A stretch of DNA of 10,899 nt from an uncultured Campylobacter sp. (GTDB lineage: Bacteria; Campylobacterota; Campylobacteria; Campylobacterales; Campylobacteraceae). The notes under the pieces are model-generated. The model saw only the letters and a list, made by a program, of their open reading frames with translations, had not been told where the DNA came from and ran no database searches. How positions within the stretch are numbered: the first letter of the stretch is position 1; each line of letters starts with the position of its first letter. The stretch spans positions 1 to 10,899 of the forward strand of contig NZ_CALINL010000237.1 of the NCBI RefSeq assembly GCF_938045225.1. Reading direction: 5' to 3'. Below, piece after piece: positions 6,541-10,899 of the stretch. The translations under genes and the position numbers were made by a program.

Positions 6541-7157
6541 CTAAGCCCTTTTTCGTAAATCATAAGAAGTATCGGCGTAAGAAGCGCGTGAGTTTTGGTA
6601 TTTAGCTCGGCTAGGCGCACGGCTTTGAAAAAATGCTCAAGCTCATCGGCACTAAATTTAACCCCCTGCGCCATAGCCTCCAGAGCTATTGCGGCGACTA
6701 GCTCTTTTAGGTCGTTTTTGCCAAACTTTTCGGAGCGCTCGAGAGCTGATTTTTCATCGATAAACGCGCAAATTTCTTTTAGCTCGAGACGTTTGTAATC
6801 TAGCCACGTTTTTTCGCGCTGCTTTTTTTCGAGTCTATTTTCGGTAACTAGGCGCGAGCGAACGGTCGGCAGGAGCATATTTTTCGACTCGCAAGCTATG
6901 ATAAAAAAGATATTTTTAGGCGGTTCTTCGATGATTTTTAGTAGAGAGTTTTGAGCCTCGACGCGGAAATTTTTAGCGCCTAATACTAGCAGTTTAGGCT
7001 CGCTCTCAGCGATGTAGGCCTCGGCGGCGACCTCTTTTGCGTTTTCTAGCAAAAAATCATCCGAGAAAAAAAATCTAACCGAATTTACGCCGTAAAGCCC
7101 TAAAATTTCCTCTTTTAAGGCTTCAAAATCGCTCGTGATTACGATTTTGCTTCGCAT
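6537..7157 (-). CDS. holB: DNA polymerase III delta' subunit, reduced form
   Basis: Delta' is part of the clamp loader that places the beta clamp on DNA. The recognisable block is LLVLGAKNFRVEAQNSLLKIIEEPPKNIFF, split here as LLVLGAKNF (56-64), QNSLLKIIEEPP (69-80) and TVRSRL (98-103), the last matching the SRC-region of delta'/gamma proteins but without the Cys. At 206 residues it is much shorter than E. coli delta' (334). It has no P-loop and no cysteine zinc finger, and the third domain seems reduced. Epsilonproteobacterial HolB proteins are short as a group, so this is unlikely to be damage. The ATG at 7157 lies 3 bases after the hobA stop with no clear ribosome site, suggesting coupled translation. 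Confidence 0.85.
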   Translation of the reverse strand: MRSKIVITSDFEALKEEILGLYGVNSVRFFFSDDFLLENAKEVAAEAYIAESEPKLLVLGAKNFRVEAQNSLLKIIEEPPKNIFFIIACESKNMLLPTVRSRLVTENRLEKKQREKTWLDYKRLELKEICAFIDEKSALERSEKFGKNDLKELVAAIALEAMAQGVKFSADELEHFFKAVRLAELNTKTHALLTPILLMIYEKGLR

Positions 7158-7160
7158 AGA

Positions 7161-7703
7161 TTAGAGTGTTACTTTCGCAAATAAAGCGGCATCTATGCTC
7201 TTATCAAAGAGCCTAAACAGCGACAAAAGCTTGATATCTAGCGCGCCGTCGGAGGAGCTTAGATAAAAGCTATTTTGCGCCTGCTCGTCAAAAAGCCACA
7301 TGTAGCTATCATCCTTACCTTTGGCAATTTGCGAGCTTTTTTCGGCGCTTTTGCCGATATAAAAAAACACGTAGCCGTTTGGAAAAGCAAGGCTAAGCAT
7401 ATCTAAAAGCAGCGAGACTTCCTCTTTTGAGCCGATATTTTCAAAAGACGGATAGAGCGCCTTTAGCGAGAAAAAAGGTAGCACAGGGCGGGCGTTTGTC
7501 GGTTTGTTTATATTTTTTAAAAAATACTCCTCAAACCAACCGCGCTCGCTATCGGTTATCAGGATAAACGCGCGCCCTTCGAGTAAAAATTTAAGCTTCG
7601 AGGCGAGCAGGGGCGTCCACTCGGTGCGCCTCTCCTCCATCCAGCTCATCAGCGAGCCCTCCTCGCGGATCGCCTCGAGCGTCCATTTTATAAAATCGCT
7701 CAT
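7161..7703 (-). CDS. hobA: DnaA-binding replication initiation factor HobA
   Basis: HobA binds domains I-II of DnaA as a tetramer and promotes orisome assembly at oriC. It is the functional and structural counterpart of E. coli DiaA in this lineage (HP1230 in H. pylori). The 180-residue length equals the H. pylori protein. The call rests on this length, on sequence resemblance in the N-terminal part (SDFIKWTLEAIREEGSLMSWMEERR) and on position between lysC and holB, which is the known HobA context; I see no short diagnostic motif. The ATG at 7703 overlaps the lysC stop as ATGA, and no strong ribosome site precedes it, so its output is probably tied to lysC translation. Confidence 0.85.
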   Translation of the reverse strand: MSDFIKWTLEAIREEGSLMSWMEERRTEWTPLLASKLKFLLEGRAFILITDSERGWFEEYFLKNINKPTNARPVLPFFSLKALYPSFENIGSKEEVSLLLDMLSLAFPNGYVFFYIGKSAEKSSQIAKGKDDSYMWLFDEQAQNSFYLSSSDGALDIKLLSLFRLFDKSIDAALFAKVTL

Positions 7704-8167
7704 TTATCGAGTTTATAAGCTTCGTGTAGTGCGCGAACTGCTAGCTCGCCGTATTTTTGATCGACGATCATCGAGATTTTTATCTCGCTAGTCGAGATCA
7801 TTTGGATATTTATACCCTCATTTGCTAGCGTTTGGAAGGCTAGAGACGCTACTCCTGTGTGGCTTTTCATACCAACGCCCACGACTGATACCTTAACTAT
7901 CTCGTCGTTGTATAAAATTTCCCTCGACGCGCTTAGTTTATCCATGCACTCTTTTGCGACGTGAAGCTCGTTTTGCGGTATAGTAAAGCCTAAATTCGTC
8001 GTGCCGTCTTGGCCTACGTTTTGGATTATCATATCCACGTTTATATTTTTTTCTGCAAGCGCGGTGAAAATCTCAGCCGCGATGCCCGGCTTATCGACCA
8101 CGCCTCTTAAAGTTACTCTAGCTTGGTTTTTATCTAGCGCGATACCGCTTACTAGCACTGCTTCCAT
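7700..8167 (-). CDS. lysC: Probable aspartokinase beta subunit from an internal lysC start
   Basis: Within lysC, in the same frame, an ATG at 8167 is preceded by AAAGGAAG (8180-8173) with 5 bases between this box and the ATG. Translation from here would give a 155-residue protein holding only the two ACT regulatory domains, starting MEAVLVSGIALDKN. Corynebacterium LysC and Bacillus aspartokinase II make exactly such beta subunits from an internal start; the Corynebacterium beta subunit begins MEEAVLTGVATDK, as I remember it, at the aligned place. The ribosome site overlaps codons TKEES of the full protein. Seen in sequence: start and Shine-Dalgarno. Inferred: that it is used. Confidence 0.55.
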   Translation of the reverse strand: MEAVLVSGIALDKNQARVTLRGVVDKPGIAAEIFTALAEKNINVDMIIQNVGQDGTTNLGFTIPQNELHVAKECMDKLSASREILYNDEIVKVSVVGVGMKSHTGVASLAFQTLANEGINIQMISTSEIKISMIVDQKYGELAVRALHEAYKLDK

Positions 8168-8899
8168 ACTCTCTTCCTTTGTTATTAGTGTTCCTTCGTT
8201 GTGATTAAAGCTACTTCTGGTGACTAAATTTACGTTTAGCTTTTTAGCTAGCTCGACCGAGCGGTTTTGCAGCACTTTTGCACCTAAGCTCGCAAGCTCT
8301 AGCATCTCGTCGTAGCTGATTTTATCTAGCTTTTTAGCCTTTGGCTCGATACGTGGATCGGTCGTGTAAACTCCGTCCACATCGGTGTAAATCTCGCAAA
8401 GATCGGCATCCAGCGCGCCTGCGATCGCTACGGCGCTAAGGTCGCTACCGCCTCGTCCCAGAGTCGTTACGTCGCCCTTTTCGTCTATACCCTGAAAGCC
8501 CGCTACGACGACGATCTTGCCCGCCTTTAGCTCCTCTTTCATACGTTTAGTATCTATCGCCTCGATCCTAGCTCTAGTGTGCATGCTATCGGTGACGATA
8601 CCAGCTAGCCTACCGCTTAGACCCACCGCAGGATAGCCTAAATTTATCAGCGCTATCGTTAAAAGCGCGCAGGTAACGCGCTCGCCGGAGCTAAGCAACA
8701 TATCCATCGCTACGCCGTCGGGGTCTTTGGTGTAGTGTGAGGCGTAGTCCACCAGCTGATTAGTCACGCCGCTCATCGCCGAGACCACGACCACGACGTC
8801 CGCGCCGCTTTTTTTAGTTTCTATCACTCTTGCGGCGACGTTTTCTATCCTCTCAAGCGTTCCAACGCTCGTGCCGCCGTATTTTTGGACGATTAACAT
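7700..8899 (-). CDS. lysC: Aspartate kinase (aspartokinase) LysC
   Basis: Aspartokinase phosphorylates aspartate, the first step to lysine, threonine, methionine and diaminopimelate. The 399-residue protein has the kinase signature KYGGTSVG (6-13), FQGIDEKGDVTTLGRGGSD (135-153), the YTDVDGVYTTDPR stretch (171-183) and VLQNRSVELAKK (209-220). Two C-terminal ACT domains follow (about 262-335 and 336-399), ending with GMKSHTGV and ISTSEIKISM. These bind effector amino acids and give feedback control, typically by lysine with or without threonine; which one cannot be read from sequence. ATG 8899 follows the nudH stop directly (TAA-ATG) with AAAGGA about 10 bases upstream. An internal ATG at codon 245 with a strong ribosome site suggests an alpha2beta2 enzyme. 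Confidence 0.96.
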   Translation of the reverse strand: MLIVQKYGGTSVGTLERIENVAARVIETKKSGADVVVVVSAMSGVTNQLVDYASHYTKDPDGVAMDMLLSSGERVTCALLTIALINLGYPAVGLSGRLAGIVTDSMHTRARIEAIDTKRMKEELKAGKIVVVAGFQGIDEKGDVTTLGRGGSDLSAVAIAGALDADLCEIYTDVDGVYTTDPRIEPKAKKLDKISYDEMLELASLGAKVLQNRSVELAKKLNVNLVTRSSFNHNEGTLITKEESMEAVLVSGIALDKNQARVTLRGVVDKPGIAAEIFTALAEKNINVDMIIQNVGQDGTTNLGFTIPQNELHVAKECMDKLSASREILYNDEIVKVSVVGVGMKSHTGVASLAFQTLANEGINIQMISTSEIKISMIVDQKYGELAVRALHEAYKLDK

Positions 8900-9367
8900 T
8901 TAGATAAATCCTTTCTCTTTAAAGTAGCCGATAACCTTGCTATAAATCGGCTTTTTGAAGTGGTTTACGTCGCTCAAAACCTCGCTTGAGTTTATAAATC
9001 TATATTCGTCAAATTCGGGCTTTTTAGTGTTTATATTTATTTTCGCGCTAGGCCTTAGCCGCACCAAAAAATACTTTTGCGTCTGCCCGTCAAAGTTATA
9101 AAATTTCCTACTCGTCGTACCCTCAGGGAAGTCGTAGCTAAGCCACTGCGGATACTCGCTAAGCACGTCCACGTCGTCCGTGCCTATCTCCTCTTTGAGC
9201 TCTCTTTTTAGCGCCTCGCGCGGCGTCTCGCCCTCGTCTATACCGCCCTGTGGGAACTGCCAGATACCAGTCATATCGCACCTTTGCGCGATAAATATCC
9301 TGCAATCAAACGGATAAGAGGGCGCAAGTATGACCGCCGCGACGTTTGGTCTATATTTCTTTTCCAT
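8900..9367 (-). CDS. rppH: RNA pyrophosphohydrolase RppH/NudH (Nudix)
   Basis: RppH removes pyrophosphate from the 5' triphosphate end of RNAs and so exposes them to decay; related enzymes also cleave dinucleoside polyphosphates. The 155-residue protein has WQFPQGG (36-42) and a complete Nudix box from G41 to G62, GX5EX7REUXEEXG, with E47, R55, E56, E59 and E60 in place for metal binding. YRPNVAAVI at the N-terminus and the downstream YFLVRL strand fit the RppH subgroup. In H. pylori the orthologue is HP1228, once called an invasion protein. ATG 9367 has GGAA 8 bases upstream. It is the first gene of the long operon, and its stop abuts the lysC start. Confidence 0.92.
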   Translation of the reverse strand: MEKKYRPNVAAVILAPSYPFDCRIFIAQRCDMTGIWQFPQGGIDEGETPREALKRELKEEIGTDDVDVLSEYPQWLSYDFPEGTTSRKFYNFDGQTQKYFLVRLRPSAKININTKKPEFDEYRFINSSEVLSDVNHFKKPIYSKVIGYFKEKGFI

Positions 9368-9582
9368 CTTTTTTTCCGAGAATTTTAATTGTGGATTTTA
9401 ACGAAAAATAGTTAAGATATAGCTAAATATCGCGAGGTTAGCGGAAAAATTTGGCGTCTATACTTAAAATTTTTATTTAAATTTTAAAACTACGAATTTT
9501 ACTTTTACGGCGCGATAAAATTTGCGTGTTTTGCTTCATTTTCCATCAAATTTGACCGCTTGGCTCGTCAAATTTGAGCCCT
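9368..9582. other. Intergenic region between the hypothetical gene and rppH
   Basis: This AT-rich stretch holds the rppH promoter. An AT-only inverted repeat (TTAAAATTT 9464-9472, AAATTTTAA 9479-9487) and two perfect palindromes TCAAATTTGA (9546-9555 and 9568-9577, 22 bases apart) are also present. Just after the stop of the upstream gene, GGCTC/GAGCC (9562-9566, 9576-9580) could form a 5-bp hairpin, but no T tract follows, so it is a poor terminator. No coding frame of note was seen. Confidence 0.5.
9395..9402 (-). promoter_or_regulatory. Likely main operon promoter (-10 box) upstream of rppH
   Basis: The minus strand reads GTTAAAAT, fitting the extended gnTAnAAT -10 of Campylobacter sigma-70 promoters, which lack a clear -35. 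A T-rich run (CTATTTTT) precedes it as expected. Transcription would start near 9388, about 20 bases before the rppH ATG. A dyad GATAT/ATATC (9416-9420 with 9427-9431) sits just upstream and could be a regulator site, though it may be chance. This is the only long non-coding gap before the ten-gene run. Confidence 0.45.
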
Positions 9583-10341
9583 CTATTTTAGCTCCAGTAT
9601 CGCCCGCACCTCTTCGTCGGTAAACAGACTCGCGCTTTCGTGCTTTTTACGCTCGGGCGCGGCTTTTGGCTCGGCGCGCGGCGTCAATTTTTGCCCAGGC
9701 TCGTTAAAATCAAATAGCGCAGCCTGCGCAAAATCGTCTGAAACGGCAGTTTTTGCGGCTTCGTTTGAGGTAGCTGCTTTACTAAACGAAGCTGTTTGAG
9801 TAGCTTCGCCAAAAACGGGAGCTTCTGGTTGAACGGTATTTTGAGCGCTTTCGGCTAAAACCTTAGTTTTAGGCGCTTTGCTTAAAGAACCTGTTTGCAA
9901 GATAGCCTTTTCCTCGCGGCTTCTCTCTTGATACGGCGCGACAAGTGGCCTATCTTGTAAAATTTGCTCCCGAGCAAAAGCGGTTTTTTGTTCGCTCTCA
10001 GCCATTAAATTTTGCTCAAATTTAGCGTCGTAGTTAGCCCGAATGCCTTCAAATTTTACGTTTTCATCAAATTTGATAGCCGCAGTTTCACCGCTCTCGT
10101 CAAATTTATCGTCTTGCAAAAACAAAGATTCATCCGATAAAAGCTCATCCCGCTCGTACTGGCGCGCAAAAAGCTCGCTTACGTTGATAGCGTCTGCGTT
10201 ATCCGCGTCTTTACTCGGCGCCTCCTTGACGCTTTGTCCGATCTCCTCTATGCCTGTTATACGCAGGCTTGGCATCACAGCCTTAAAGCTTTGCAAAATC
10301 GGCAAAAAAGATCCGTCAAATCCATCTAAAATCACTCGCAT
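9583..10341 (-). CDS. Unrecognised hydrophilic, low-complexity protein
   Basis: I do not recognise this 252-residue protein. The first 35 residues (MRVILDGFDGSFLPILQSF...) look folded, with alternating hydrophobic residues that could form a strand and helix. The rest is charged, rich in Glu, Asp, Lys, Ala, Ser and Gln. It includes an Ala/Thr/Ser-rich stretch (about 175-215) without hydrophobic core, so it is probably disordered. A short end motif SLFTDEEVRAILELK (238-252) could be an amphipathic helix or docking peptide. I see no signal peptide or membrane segment, so it is probably cytoplasmic. ATG 10341 has AAAAAGG upstream. It follows the PepSY gene by 40 bases on the same strand, and the two may be co-transcribed. 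The DNA codes for several AAATTT repeats. Confidence 0.75.
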   Translation of the reverse strand: MRVILDGFDGSFLPILQSFKAVMPSLRITGIEEIGQSVKEAPSKDADNADAINVSELFARQYERDELLSDESLFLQDDKFDESGETAAIKFDENVKFEGIRANYDAKFEQNLMAESEQKTAFAREQILQDRPLVAPYQERSREEKAILQTGSLSKAPKTKVLAESAQNTVQPEAPVFGEATQTASFSKAATSNEAAKTAVSDDFAQAALFDFNEPGQKLTPRAEPKAAPERKKHESASLFTDEEVRAILELK

Positions 10342-10369
10342 ATTTAGCCTTTTTCAGTTTTTTCGAGCG

Positions 10370-10377
10370 ATTTTATC
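10370..10377 (-). promoter_or_regulatory. Possible -10 box upstream of the hypothetical gene
   Basis: GATAAAAT on the minus strand fits gnTAnAAT, 28 bases before the ATG at 10341, in the 40-base gap after the PepSY gene. Start of transcription would fall near 10363. The motif is common in this AT-biased DNA, so the evidence is thin, and co-transcription with the upstream gene is equally possible. Confidence 0.25.
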
Positions 10378-10381
10378 AAAT

Positions 10382-10899
10382 TTATCTTTTGAGCCGTTTT
10401 AAGCTCATCCAAAAACCGCTTATAGCGAAAAACAAAACCGATGCCGAAGCTAAACAAAATATAAATTTACCGACCTCACCCAAAAAATATCCCGAATGCA
10501 AACTCAAAACCGCCTTATGAATCGCAAAAGGTCTAGGCATCGAGCTTTTGGCGTCGTCAAACCTCGCATGCCTGATAATTTGCCCCTTGGCGGCGTTTAT
10601 CGTCATCGTATTTACTTTATCGTCCTCTTCTAGCCCTTTGTCAAAGTAAAATATCATAAAATTTTCGCCGTCTTCTTGCGTGATGACGTTAAAAAGCTCG
10701 TAATCCTCTCTATCTCGTTTAAAAATATCTATCGCGGCCTCTAAATTTGCTATCTTGCCCTCGTCCTCCAGCGAAAATCCCCTCACTTGCGTAAAGCTCT
10801 TTTTTCTAAAAATTTCTTTTTCGCCAAGCGTGTTATTTACGAGCTTTGCCGCCCAGTCATACGACCAGTAAAGTCCCGTAACGCTCATAAAAGCCAAAA
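10382..10899 (-). CDS. PepSY-associated membrane protein, 5' end beyond the window
   Basis: About 171 C-terminal residues are visible. The first visible residues (LAFMSVTGLYWSYDW, with TTG read as Leu rather than a start) look like the end of a membrane helix of the PepSY_TM type, which usually carries a TG pair. A soluble, probably periplasmic part of about 100 residues follows. Then comes HKAVLSLHSGYFLGEVGKFIFCLAS and a second helix (FIFCLASASVLFFAISGFWMSL), ending in a basic KRLKR tail that should stay in the cytoplasm. The pattern LHSGYFLGxxGKxIxxLxxxxxxxxxxSGFW is typical of the family. Such proteins often sit beside siderophore or metal uptake genes and some reduce metal chelates, but nothing here shows the substrate. 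The real start lies past position 10899. Confidence 0.8.
   Translation of the reverse strand, partial: LAFMSVTGLYWSYDWAAKLVNNTLGEKEIFRKKSFTQVRGFSLEDEGKIANLEAAIDIFKRDREDYELFNVITQEDGENFMIFYFDKGLEEDDKVNTMTINAAKGQIIRHARFDDAKSSMPRPFAIHKAVLSLHSGYFLGEVGKFIFCLASASVLFFAISGFWMSLKRLKR

Noticed and set aside
6038..6544. Plus-strand open frame of 168 codons opposite folP
   Set aside because: It is antisense to clear FolP motifs, its composition is that of a shadow frame, and no family is recognisable.
9508..9546. Short minus-strand peptide frame (13 codons) in the rppH leader
   Set aside because: It has no ribosome site, no run of control codons and no link to a terminator-antiterminator structure.
9562..9580. 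GGCTC/GAGCC hairpin as a terminator for the hypothetical gene
   Set aside because: The stem is only 5 bp with a 9-base loop and no T tract follows on the minus strand.
10895..10897. TTG at the window edge as start of the PepSY protein
   Set aside because: It falls within a membrane helix that continues past the window, so it is most likely an internal Leu codon.

Overview
The window looks like a chromosomal segment from a Campylobacter, probably one of the higher-GC oral or gut species (C. showae, rectus, curvus or gracilis type). The evidence is the gene order nudH/rppH-lysC-hobA-holB-folP, which from memory is the same block as in Helicobacter pylori and C. jejuni. The presence of hobA, a DnaA-binding factor known only from this lineage, the very frequent AAATTT words and the tightly packed overlapping genes agree. 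Species cannot be fixed from the sequence alone.

Every gene I can support lies on the minus strand, so transcription runs from high to low coordinates. Positions 10382-10899 hold the 3' part of a PepSY-type membrane protein, cut by the window edge. After a 40-base gap comes an unrecognised hydrophilic, low-complexity protein (9583-10341). A 215-base non-coding stretch (9368-9582) holds the likely promoter of the main operon.

The main operon appears to be ten genes: nudH/rppH, lysC, hobA, holB, folP, a NADAR-domain gene, ligA, tlyA, ribF and cmoA. Most junctions overlap or nearly touch (TAA-ATG, ATGA, 3 bases, ATGA, 24, 41, -11, -35, GTGA). Several starts are non-ATG: GTG for NADAR and cmoA, TTG for tlyA. 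The genes cover RNA 5'-end processing (RppH), aspartate-family amino acid synthesis (LysC), replication initiation and elongation (HobA, HolB), folate (FolP), DNA joining (LigA), rRNA and tRNA modification (TlyA, CmoA) and flavin cofactors (RibF). They look like a growth-linked housekeeping set rather than one pathway. The NADAR gene is the odd member.

Positions 1-282 are non-coding and carry a likely cmoA terminator plus several inverted repeats, including a long imperfect palindrome at about 172-273. Points most worth a second look are this structured 3' region, the two-domain NADAR protein wedged between folP and ligA, a shift in composition and codon use inside ribF and around folP suggesting a recombined tract, an internal start in lysC that would yield a separate regulatory subunit, and the excess of AAATTT. 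I found no IS element, prophage, CRISPR array, tRNA or rRNA.
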